This document shows, piece after piece, positions 54,705-64,000 of a stretch of 64,000 nt of DNA; the stretch's first letter is position 1; each line of letters opens with the position of its first letter. Below the pieces are notes generated by a model that was given only the letters and a program-made list of their open reading frames with translations, was not told where the DNA came from and made no database searches. Origin of the DNA: Tretioscincus oriximinensis (taxonomy: Eukaryota; Chordata; Lepidosauria; Squamata; Gymnophthalmidae); NCBI GenBank assembly GCA_022410635.1, contig JAJVDF010000437.1, forward strand, positions 248,001 through 312,000, in the 5' to 3' direction. A program made the position numbers and the translations under genes.

Positions 54705-55829
54705 ACTGGAACAGAAAAAACTCAAGAAAGGTTTCACATTCTTTTTTTTTTTACTACGGCGCTGCCAGAAATTAATAATGATATTATTCCTATCCCTTCA
54801 TCTCAGTGCATTCATCCAGAGGGGAAAATACTGTTTCTGTGATCACCACGGGGACGATCACTTCAGTGCAATCAACTGAATGTAATCAGTGTTCAGTGTT
54901 GAACAACTTCCTAGTGTAGGGAGAAACTGATTGCCACCATCTTGGGTATTTCATGAATCACATAACCACTGCTGAGGAGGGAGTGCTGCTGGGAATCAGG
55001 ATTTCTAAAGTGAAGAAACTGTATTTGATCTTATTACATTGGATCAGTTTCAATGGCTGTGATTTGAAGAAATTGCCTTTTTATGACCTATAAAAGGTAG
55101 CCAAGAGGGAATGACTAGGTAGGTGGCCAAAGAGTACTAAAAACCACTTTGCAGTAGAGAGATGCTAACAGCTCTGAAAAAAAACCTAAGAAGATATCTT
55201 TGGATCCTAAGATATTAGCTACCTCTCTGTGTCCATTTGTGCACAAGATGTTGTATAAGGTGGTGCCTACTCACAGACATGCTCAGAGGAAGTGGAATAT
55301 AGGTCCATTTCAATCTAGTTTTCAGACACCTTAGTCACCATGATGAATTATCTTTATAAAGACAAGGATGTGAGCAATGGAACTCTGTTGGTGTTTCTCA
55401 ACACTATGTTGAAAGTTCTTCTGTACACTCACATCGTCATAGAACAAGTTACAATTGACCCTTTGATATACAAGTTTTCTGACCTTGAAATTTATCCAGG
55501 CCAGAACATGTTGCTTGAAAGAATATCCTTCTAATGTATTTCTGGACTGAAGATGGGTTCTTTCTGCATTGGACCTTTTTCTTGATCATAACTGGAATAG
55601 GATCCTGCTGTTCTATTGGTGTAGATTACAGCAGATCCCTGTTTCAAACTATAATCCAATATAAAGCCAGTCTTCTCCCCAAAAATGTTCCTGTAGCTTC
55701 TGTTCTGTGCTCATACTGAACTTACCATTAGGGAAAATTCAAAGGAAACCACTTCATCTGTACGTGTAATAAAAGGCACGTGGAAGAGTTCAAAATTCTG
55801 AAGTTATAATGACCAAAGACAGGAGCTTG
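54705..55829. other. No gene recognised
   Basis: The segment near 55560-55640 (GGGTTCTTTCTGCATTGGAC, GGATCCTGCTGTTCTATTGG) is weakly similar to 38130 and 45085. Small open frames, none recognised. Confidence 0.45.
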
Positions 55830-55974
55830 GAACTTTGGCAGCCTCCAGAGAGCAGAGTCCTGAGTTGGAAACTGTCTAAAAGACAAAAAACAGAGGGAAG
55901 TAATAAATTGACAGTTCTCTGGGTGGAAAGATGTCAGAAGTGGAATGCCCCAGGGTTCAGTATTGGGACCAGTA
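55830..55974 (+). mobile_element. CR1 LINE reverse transcriptase fragment
   Basis: GAATGCCCCAGGGTTCAGTA followed by TTGGGACCAGTACTG translates to SGMPQGSVLGPVL, the CR1 RT motif B region. Upstream, the stretch from about 55900 corresponds to the preceding Trp-Lys-Asp-Val-Arg block. It ends where a polypurine tract begins. Confidence 0.75.
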
Positions 55975-56160
55975 CTGGGAGGGGAAGAAAGAAAAGGAAG
56001 AAAAAAAAGAAGGAATGGATGAAAGATGGAAAGGAAGGAAGAAAATAAAGACGGAAAGGAAGATGGAAAAAAGGTAGAAGGAAGGAAGGAAAGAATGGAA
56101 AGAAAGAAGGAAGGAAAGAAGCAACAAACGAAAGGGGGATAGGAAGGGGCAAGGGAGTGA
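55975..56160 (+). repeat. Purine tract (GGAAG/GAAA-rich)
   Basis: A- and G-rich for ~185 bp, including GGAAGGAA and GAAAGAAGG units. It explains the Pro/Ser/Phe-rich 173-codon frame on - (55728-56249), which is not a gene. Confidence 0.85.
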
Positions 56161-57465
56161 GTACTGAGTGGGTGGAGGCATGGATGGGAACAAAGGGGAG
56201 GAAGGGCTATAGCTCGTTGCATTACCATAACGCAACAAGCTAGTTCCACTAGTTAATATATATTAGGCCTAATGCAGTGGGACTGGGTTTTTGATTTTGG
56301 TTGAGTGGCATTTAAATGCCGATAGAAAGGAGCATGTATATGTTATTTTTATATTTATGAAAAAGTCAATATAACAGCAGAAGCATAACCTATTTTCTAA
56401 TCCTTGTGGGTAGAAAGTTTTAAATTAAATCTTTTGCTTTTAGCGAATGCTTCCTAGAAATAGGAGAAAGAGGGACATAAAGATAAATGAAGAAAGTTAA
56501 TAGAAAACGGCATTTCATGAGGAAGTGGGAGGGTGCGAGGCTGTTATAATGGCTGAAGTCCAAAACTCTGTTGCTGAGTACCAGAGATTCTTTGTTTTGT
56601 AGGCAGTAAGCATCTATTTCTTTTTTAAAATACCATTTATCTTCCCAGGACATACTGTGCAGGTCAATCAATCTTATTACAAAAGGCTATTTTGAATGTT
56701 TGTTATGAATTCACAGAGTGGTAATGGGTTGGTAGAGGCCAGAGTAATGATGGATCTGTGGCTTCACTTTGCATCCTGTTCAAGAGGAATTAGGCTCCCT
56801 CACAAAGCTACAGTTCTCTGATGAAGAATAAGATCTGCCTGTATGACTCTGGCCTACCATTATTCTTTAAGTACTAGGAGGTTATTCAATGAAAGCAGCA
56901 CTAAATTTGTTGTATAGTTTTTTATGAACTATAACCGTGTCAGCTCTCCAATTAACATTAAATTGCTAGGTATTACTTCAGTTTACAATGCCATTAAAAG
57001 AATTAAGTGCGAATAACTTCCTATTCTGATTTCTGGTCAATGTTTTTCAGTCATCTTCAATATGTTTCTAAAAATGTTTTAGTACACTGAAATCAAAACA
57101 TTTAATTAAATGGTGCAATTAAAAAAATTTAATATATTAAAGCAGGATGCCAAGTTTCAGACCAATAAGATAAAAACAAAATGTAAGCTCTTGCCTACAT
57201 TTAAAAACATTTTTTTAAATCTGATTGCACTGGTTGTGCCTGAATTGTAGATAATTGCTGAATTCCATAAGAAATGGACAATTCAGAATGGAAAGGAAAC
57301 AGAGATGAATTTTGATGACACAGGACTGAGAATCTTGGTAATTTCTAAAAAGTGCTATTTCCTTTGTTTTTAATTCTAGCGTTTATTCTCTCCTTCTCTC
57401 TCCTTTGTTTGGTCCAGTGAAACTTCTTCGTCAAAACAGCTGTTTTATACAAATTCTACCACAGA
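56161..57465. other. Gene-free AT-rich stretch
   Basis: No gene or clear repeat. Confidence 0.5.
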
Positions 57466-57487
57466 GCAGGTGGAAATGGTAGATCAG

Positions 57488-57543
<56 letters not shown>
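57466..57543 (+). repeat. Retroelement-like tail with long (ATT)n
   Basis: GCAGGTGGAAATGGTAGATC then AG and about 19 ATT units. Same tail as at 27855. It abuts the Harbinger-like MITE, replacing that element's left end. Confidence 0.6.
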
Positions 57544-57544
<1 letters not shown>

Positions 57545-58122
57545 GGAGAGCACAGCTGAAGCAACGCAGCGGTGCTGGCTGCATGTCATGAGAAGCTTTT
57601 TCCTAAGCCCAGACTGCCCTCCGCCTTCTTTCAGGGGCTGCTGCCTGTAGATCGGCTCGGCGAACCGACGAGCAGACATCGTTGCTGTCAACCTCCCCAC
57701 CTCCTCCTCGCCTCAGCTGAACCATTTGAGAGCAATGAAGTCCTGCTCATCGTTTCACCAAGCCGATCTCCAGGCAGCAGCCCCCAAAAGAAGGCAGAGG
57801 GCTGGCTGGGCTTAGGAAAAGGTGGGCCGATTCCCCAGCCAAGGCAAGGAATCGCCTGTCATCTCTCCCCTCCTGAACACATTGACTTTCGCACCTAATG
57901 TGCACACGGGAGAGGATGGGGATTGGTTACGAGAAGACGGAGGTTGGCTGTGAGATGTCGGAGGTCCTCAGCAATGATGCCTGATTATCCCAGCAATAGT
58001 TTTTTCTGGGATAAATGGCGTTTATTGCGGGGCATTTGCTGAGAAACGCTTAACACGTGTGCCAGAACCTTCCACATCTCGCTCCGATTGAGGAAGAAAA
58101 TAGCTGTGTGCACGTAGCCTTA
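57544..58122 (+). mobile_element. Harbinger-like MITE, copy C (left end missing)
   Basis: Matches copy B (60576-61240) in the same orientation: GCCCTCCGCCTTCTTTCAGG, GGGCTGCTGCCTGTAGATCG, CGATCTCCAGGCAGCAGCCC, GCCTGATTATCCCAGCAATA, GCTTAACACGTGTGCCAGAA and the right end TGTGTGCACGTAGCC followed by TTA (58120-58122). The first ~90 bp, including the left inverted repeat, are absent; ATT repeats stand there instead. Confidence 0.75.
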
Positions 58123-58134
58123 GTCTAGTAGGAA

Positions 58135-58232
58135 GTTCACCAAAGGGACTAGTAACACTTAGAGACTAACAGTAGAAAAATAGGTGGCATAAGCTTTTGT
58201 AGACAAGTCTGCTTCTTCAGATGCTCATAATT
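58135..58232 (-). mobile_element. Penelope-like remnant with decayed hammerhead-like core
   Basis: On - it has CTGAAGAA, a GCAGAC...GTCTAC near-stem, AAAA where a core has GAAA (58198-58195), and GCTTATGCC, followed by GTTAGTCTCTAAGTGT. The G-to-A change is a CpG decay. Non-functional as a ribozyme. Confidence 0.5.
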
Positions 58233-59088
58233 AGGTTTCTTGCAGAGTTTGCCTTTTGAAGGTTTTTCTTTTTCTTTCTGCCATTATCCAAATCTACCTT
58301 TTACATGTGCAGAGCAATGGAGGTGGCAGAGCAATCCAGGCTTCACTGCTATAGAATGAAACTAGCCAGGGCAATAAGNTAAGATTCAAGTAGCAATAAA
58401 GTTAAAGTTCCCTTTGTACTTTCTTCTTTTATATATCAGTGAACTTGATTCTGTCATAGTGTGAATGGAGGAGCCACGCTATTTCAAGAATGCAAGCAAT
58501 TTGGTCATAAAGCAACTTTGATCTTGCCCCAGCTTTCCATGCTCATTCATTAGCTGAAAAACGCCCAGGTTTAGATAGAACTGTCATGAGTGGCAGCTAC
58601 TGACATTGCTGGCATTTTTTTTCTTTTTATTGTACTTGACAATAAAGGAAAAGAAAAGAAAAACTCACTGCAGTTCCTGGGTAGACATGAATCTGGGGAT
58701 AGCTATTTTCAGTTCTGACATGAAAAATGAGATTTTGTAATATAAATATGGCATTGGATTTGGGGAAAAAAATTAAAAAATCTTCTCAACAACCTAATAT
58801 TACTGCTTAGTTTTCTGGGAACAAGGATGATCTTCTTTAGTCATCCACCAGTTAGTCCTGCGGCATGGAAACCAGAATGCGTTTATTCAGAAGGTGGAAA
58901 TTTTATTTGTGAGTGTTTCTTGTGTACTTTGTACCGTTTAAACGTGGGTGGCCAAGTCTTTGACTCTACATTTATAGTGTCATGTAAAAAACTCATATTT
59001 TACAAAAGGGTGTGTGATGATAGACTGTTGCTGCAAAAACAGGCACTATAGCCCCTCCAAAAACTGACAAATAGTATTGAGAAATATA
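58233..59088. other. No gene recognised
   Basis: An N at 58379. A run TTTTTTTTCTTTTTATTG near 58618. No coding signal. Confidence 0.5.
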
Positions 59089-59438
59089 GGCTGTGTGCAC
59101 ATGGCGTTTTTCTACCTCATTTGTAGCACAATCAGGAAGTCTCGGGCACAAGTGCCAAGCGCTTTTCAGCAGTCGCCCGCAATAAATGCCGTATTTACCG
59201 GAATAAACTATTGCTCAGACTTTGTTCAATTAAAGGACATTTTGCCAGGTACATAAAGGATACTCTATATAAAAACAAGCATTCTTTGCCTGTTGCTTAT
59301 TGCTGTATCTGCTGTGAGGCCAAATGGACATCATTTTCTGCACAAACTGTGTGGCACTAATGCTGGATCCACACATCACTTATTTATTCCACTATACTTC
59401 AATATTCCACAATAAAGCATTGTGTGGATGCAGCCGTA
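59086..59438. mobile_element. Harbinger-like MITE, copy E
   Basis: Element 59089-59435 (347 bp). Starts GGCTGTGTGCACATGGCG and ends, read on -, GGCTGCATCCACACAATGCT. Left flank ATA and right flank GTA only partly agree. Its left half matches the MITE within CR1 at 46076; its right portion has ATTCCACAATAAAGCATTGT, also found in the 33.9-kb foldback. Confidence 0.75.
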
Positions 59439-60572
59439 GGTTACATACACTTGCTTCCCATCTATTAGGTTTTGTTGTCAGATCAGTGACAAAATTGAAA
59501 TAGATTGCTGGCACTTCCGGATTAACCATGAGGCTTTGCAACAGTACAAGAGCAACAGATGATCTATGGAGCGCTACATCCCATCACCTTTCCAATATGT
59601 TTTACATTTTTGGAAGTTTGAAATCCAGTAAAGACAAAGCAGTAAAAGCCTCAGGGTGCGATCAAACAGAGTTTTTTTTTCAATTACCCATTTGAGAAAG
59701 GGTGTTCCTTCAATAGTTGTCTAACAACAAAAATTCAAACAGTAAAAATAAGAATTCAACCTCATATTTTAAAAATATTGCTCTTATTTTGCCTTGAAAT
59801 CTGGCAACCCTTTCCTAACAAGTACTCTATACCAATTAGCTAGCTGCTTAGCTGGCTTTCCAGGACTCTGAGATTTGGTGCCTCTGTGCCATTACCTGCA
59901 CAACAGGGATTTATTCCTGGATTCCTGTGTTCCAGAATAAGAGTCATTGCAGAAAGGACCTTTATGGTAGGTGTTCATGGAAAATATCCTCTCAATTACT
60001 GTTTGAGCTACTGGCTGCATGCACATTATAGGCTATTTCAGCTTATACATGATGGGGTGACCTTCCACTAGAATACAATGCATTAAAAGGCTTTTTCAGC
60101 TAAGAGTGCTTCCCCGAAGGCCATGCAGGGATCATTGAAAGCTCCCTTTGAGTTCATTCCAGATCAATATACAGCTTGCAAGTGTTTTTCATAGTATTTT
60201 TTCATTCTTTTTTAAAAATGAAACCTGTCTGAAATAATGTTAGTCTTTTCATACTGATTAACAGGCAAAAGGTTAGCAAGATGAAGGCAAAAGATATTAC
60301 TGACATCATAAGCAACTTGGGTGGCAAGAGATTTCTCAAGATAACTGGGAACATCTGCTTATTTTCCCCTTGTCCAAACATCTGGACTGCAAAACTTAAA
60401 ACCCAGACAACCATATATTATAAAAACAACCGGACAAAGAAAACAGAACCACATAAGAAAAATGGGTAAAGCAATTATTATGATAAAGAAAAAAAGCATT
60501 TCAAACACTTAAAGAATACTTTTTGTTTTGGTGTATTCAAACTGGTTACTTTATTGTGTAGTGGAATTAGAA
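59439..60572. other. No gene recognised
   Basis: A possible transposon terminus AGGGTGCGATCAAACAGAG near 59655 is followed by a T-run. No partner end. Confidence 0.45.
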
Positions 60573-61243
60573 TTATGCTGCGTTCACACGACGAGATAAA
60601 AACCAGAATAAAGCTATATTCCGGAATATAGCAATGGCATGTCCGTTCACACCACGAAGCTATATTCTGAAATATACAATGGTGTTTATGTGCACACGTA
60701 TGCTTGAATTCTCGTGATACACAGCTGCCTGTGCCCTCCTTCCAGCCAGCCCAGCCCTCCGCCTGCTTTCAGGGGCTGCTGCCTGGAGATCGGCTCAATG
60801 AAAGTAAGGGGAACATTGACAGACATCCTATCAACCTCCCTACCTCCTCCTCCTCGCCACAGCCAAACCATTTGACAGCAACGACGTCCTGCCCATTGCT
60901 TTGCAGAGCCGATCTCCAGGGAGCAGCCTCCAAAAGCAGGCGGAGGGCAGCCTGGGCTTAGGAAAAGGTGGGCAGATTTCCCCGCCGAAGCAAGGAGGCG
61001 GCGCTTCCTCCTGTCTCTCGCACTAATAATGTGCACACAGGAGAGGAAGGGGGTTAGTTATGAGATGACGGAGGTTGGCTGCAAGATTTTGGAGGTTCTC
61101 TGCAATGATGTCTGATTATCCCAGCAATAGTTTATTCCGGGATAAATAGCGTTTATTGCGGGACGACTGCTTAACACGTATGCCAGAACCTTCCTCAACT
61201 CGTGCCGACTGAGGAATAAAATAACTGTGTGGATGCAGCCTTA
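60573..61243 (+). mobile_element. Harbinger-like MITE, copy B (complete)
   Basis: Element 60576-61240 (665 bp) between TTA duplications (60573-60575 and 61241-61243). Left end TGCTGCGTTCACACGACG, right end CTGTGTGGATGCAGCC. Two internal modules in opposing orientation (near 60760 and 60905) pair with each other, giving a fold. It includes GGGATAATC-type and TATTCCGGAATATAGC palindromic pieces. It has no transposase. The 116-codon frame on - (60686-61036) is inside it and is unlikely to be a protein. Confidence 0.85.
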
Positions 61244-63589
61244 ATCTGATAAAGGATGGAAAGTAGCATCACAAGGGATAAAGGCTTGCCCCGCTTCTTT
61301 TTCTATGCTGCTATTTATAATTCTCCTTCTCTTCTGTTTCGTGGATTTTAAAAATTACAGGCATTCGTGTGACCAGATAATATAAATATCACTTGGGGTT
61401 ATACATACAATGTTGAAAAGATGTTTACATTAAGTAATAATGCTAATTCCCCAGTGGTGGATAATGGTAACTAACAGACACTAGGGTGTAAGGTGTAGAA
61501 GAGAGATTAGGCAGAAATTTGCTGTTTAGCTTTGATGCATAAAATGTGATTTTCTTCCACAGTACCCCTATCCTTGGTGCTTTGCAGACCAACTCATACT
61601 CATATAATGTACCTGGTAGCTTCAAAAAAACCTAAATATTGCACACATCGAATGCTACCACAGCATTATGGCTCTGACTAACACACCACTTGAATGCTGT
61701 TTTCACAAGGCCCTGTTTGGAATAACTAGTGTGAAGCAGTAAGGACCTATCATAATAATGGCAAGTGGGCTCAATCCACACAGCAGGTGAAGTTCCAACA
61801 TTATCATCCAGGGCACCAGGATCTTCCTGTGGGTGGAACATCAGATGTAGAGTTAAGCTACAAAATCAGGAACTCCAACCGTTGAGGGAGGCAATGGGGC
61901 AGTACAAGTACAGGACAGGCTCTGAGGAGTATTAAAAGTACATGTAAAAAAATTGCAAGCCTGTTGTGAGGTTGTCATGGGTTGTGGGAGGAATGGGTGG
62001 CTTGTGTTAGGGGAAAGGGCTCCCAAGGCTCCCAGATTATCACAATTTAAATGTGATCACTCTACCTGGAGTGTGTCTGCCAAATTTAATGTTTCTGTGG
62101 TAGTTTCAAGGACCTATATATTGGAGAAAATATCAGTTCCTCAGCAGCAGACTGGTTCCTTGTTGATAAAACATTTTAGAAACTAATTGATTGAAACTAG
62201 TTGATTGAATTGGTATAATTTCTTATGAGCTGCTCATCATACACGTCTGCAATAAAGTGTTGTTAGCATCCTTGTAACATGTTCAGTTTCAGGACCCAGG
62301 TTAGTGGTTCTAGTGCTATGGAAACTTCAAATCTTGCTTTCCCTTGAATCACAGTCTGAGACACAGCATATAACTTTAAAGCTAGGACAGATTCAAAGTG
62401 TTCAAAAGTGAGATACCAATAGGTGTTTTACCTCTTTCCACACCCAGTGCCTCAGGTTTGATCATTGGTCTACAATGAAGCACGAATACTACCTACACAT
62501 TGCATGATGTTTACTCATTAGGAAAACTTGTGGACACTAGTTAATTAGTTAGTTAATTAGGAATTAAGTTGAAAAATATCCTAGAACTCTTGCAGAGTTT
62601 TGAAGTATGAAGCCACCCAAGTTTGTGGTCTGTGCCAGCTAGAAACTTCTTCAAAATGAACAACATTTTTCTAGTACAAATCAAATTATATGAAAAACTT
62701 CATGGGTAAAGTAACATGAGCATTACCAGTTAACAGCAGCTGTGGGTCTAAATAATTCTGACATCCACGTTGGTGGTCACTATAAAAACCTCAGGGAAAG
62801 CCATGGAGTTGAAATCACATTGGCAAAAAATAGCTCTGGGGACACCCATTTGGATCTGAAAGAAACCAAAGATGGGCAGATGAATTAGCAGCTCTGCCAG
62901 TTTTTACCACTTTATTACAAGCTTTGTGGTTTCTATTATTTAGGAATTTTCTAAGGGTTTCAGTGTGGCTTATAAAGAACCTAAGGATATATTTGTCTTA
63001 CTAGGCCCACAGCATGTGGGAAAAATGGGGGGGAGATTTGGGAAATTTAAAGGCCAGTTATTAAGAATGTTAGAAACATTTTAATGGCTTCCCTCCAAAA
63101 TAGAAGTAAATAAAATAAAATAATTTTCTATAGTGGTGACAAATATCTACGACTCGGTGTTGGAAAACTGCACTGTAAAAGCTCTCTAAGGGCCCTTCTC
63201 CACCTCATGTTTTGCCTTGCTATTTCTTTTAAAATGTATTTGTGTTCGCACCTCACCTATTTCAAGTTTCTTCCAGGAAATTATGACTTGTTGGTAGAGA
63301 TGTGTACACATTTAAAATAATCAGTTTTCAAAGTGTCTCTTCAAACGAATAGTTCATTTAGTTCAAACTTTAACTTCTTGAACACCTCCATGTACAATAA
63401 CTGCAGCATTCAAGTATTTTTCAAATAGGCTCATCCAAGCCAGTTTATACAACATCCTTCTTTAAAATTGTCTGTTTGGTTCAAATTCCAACCTTTCAAA
63501 CACGCTGTTCTATGTGAACTATTTCAAGCATTAGTTGCTTCAGTACATCTCTATTTGTTTGTGCTATGACATAAAGAAAGAATATTTGG
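61244..63589. other. Gene-free AT-rich stretch
   Basis: No gene found. A short TTAATTAGTTAGTTAATTAG stretch occurs near 62541. AGGGCCCTTCTCCACCTCAT near 63190 resembles AGGCCCTCTCCATATGTGGC near 31066 and may be part of another MITE end. Confidence 0.5.
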
Positions 63590-63940
63590 GCAGAAAAATG
63601 AGAACAGACAAAGGAAAGTGTTTTTTCACCCAGAGGGTCATTGGCCTGTGGAATTTACTTCCTGAAGAGGTGGTGTTAGCTAATAGCTTGGATAGCTTCA
63701 AGACAGGACTAGACAGGTTTATGGACACCAAGGGTATAAATGGATACTAGGATGGATGTCTGGATGTTGCCTCTGGGGTGGAGCAACAGGCAGGACTCCT
63801 GAAATGCCATTTGCAGGGAGTCATGAACAGGTGCATATTTTGCTTTCCTCTATTCGGACTGCCCAGGTGCATCTGGTGGGCCTCTGTGTGAGACAGAATG
63901 CTGGACTAGATCCAGTATGGCTCTTCTTATGTTCATAGGC
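63590..63940 (+). mobile_element. CR1 LINE 3' end
   Basis: GTGTTTTTTCACCCAGAGGG, GTGGAATTTACTTCCTGAAG, CTAGACAGGTTTATGGACAC, GAGGATGGATGT-type sequence, GGGAGTCATGAACAGGTGCA and a terminus CAGTATGGCTCTTCTTATGT. Same 3' end as the copies at 31.3, 34.1, 45.9 and 47.3 kb, here on +. Confidence 0.9.
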
Positions 63941-64000
63941 TTCAAAAATCTGCATGAAGGAGCTATTTTGGAGCTCTTTAAAGTCACCTTAAGTCTTTAC
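63941..64000. other. Window edge, no gene
   Basis: Sixty bases after the CR1 end, no feature. Confidence 0.5.

Noticed and set aside
55728..56249. 173-codon open frame on -
   Set aside because: Compositional, lying over a purine tract and a CR1 fragment on the other strand.
17989..58379. Single N bases at 17989, 21750, 25569, 25926, 30648 and 58379 as biological signal
   Set aside because: Isolated ambiguous bases, most likely assembly or polishing artefacts; several sit in or near homopolymers or repeats.

Overview
This window looks like AT-rich, gene-poor nuclear DNA from a squamate reptile (lizard, gecko or snake). The evidence is the mix of repeats: CR1 LINE 3' ends in both orientations, a 5'-truncated L1-clade LINE, a Sauria-type tRNA-derived SINE plus a second tRNA-headed SINE family with a similar 3' tail, Harbinger-like MITEs with GGCTGC termini, a mariner MITE, and short pieces that resemble Penelope-like elements. 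Species cannot be fixed from the sequence. No bacterial, phage, organellar or CRISPR features were seen.

The only candidate for host coding sequence is a possible 3'-terminal exon on the + strand at 2685-2819. It has a splice-acceptor-like polypyrimidine tract, 44 open codons, a stop and an AATAAA 64 bases after the stop. If real, the gene lies upstream of the window and the remaining ~61 kb is 3' intergenic DNA. Its product was not recognised. The other open frames of 60-170 codons lie in repeats, low-complexity tracts or palindromes, or show no protein signature.

Layout. 1-12 kb: the exon candidate, a perfect 36-bp palindrome, an intact mariner MITE (6978-7178), a G13 run and a ~215-bp polypurine tract, then a Penelope-like remnant. 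12-22 kb: SINEs, an 880-bp Harbinger-like MITE (15696-16575) and an unclassified repeat present twice (about 15.1 and 20.9 kb). 22.1-25.0 kb: a 2.86-kb L1 insertion on the - strand with 15-bp target-site duplications and a frameshifted ORF2. 25-35 kb: CR1 fragments, a ~105-bp inverted repeat pair, a ~1-kb CR1 reverse-transcriptase remnant and a strong 42-bp-arm hairpin. 35-45 kb: a minisatellite built on a TGACATCACTTCC-like motif, a long GAA tract at the tail of a SINE, two adjacent hairpins, a further MITE and a Penelope-like piece inserted in a SINE. 45-52 kb: two CR1 copies each split by a MITE, then several SINEs. 53-64 kb: a perfect 68-bp tandem duplication (one mismatch), more CR1 pieces, and three more Harbinger-like MITEs.

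There are no genes working together here. The informative biology is the insertion history: MITEs inside CR1s and a Penelope-like fragment inside a SINE give relative ages, and the MITE family shows internal rearrangement. I did not find a convincing new biological system. The best leads are the modular Harbinger-like MITE, the hammerhead-like cores in the Penelope-like pieces, the foldback elements and the candidate terminal exon.
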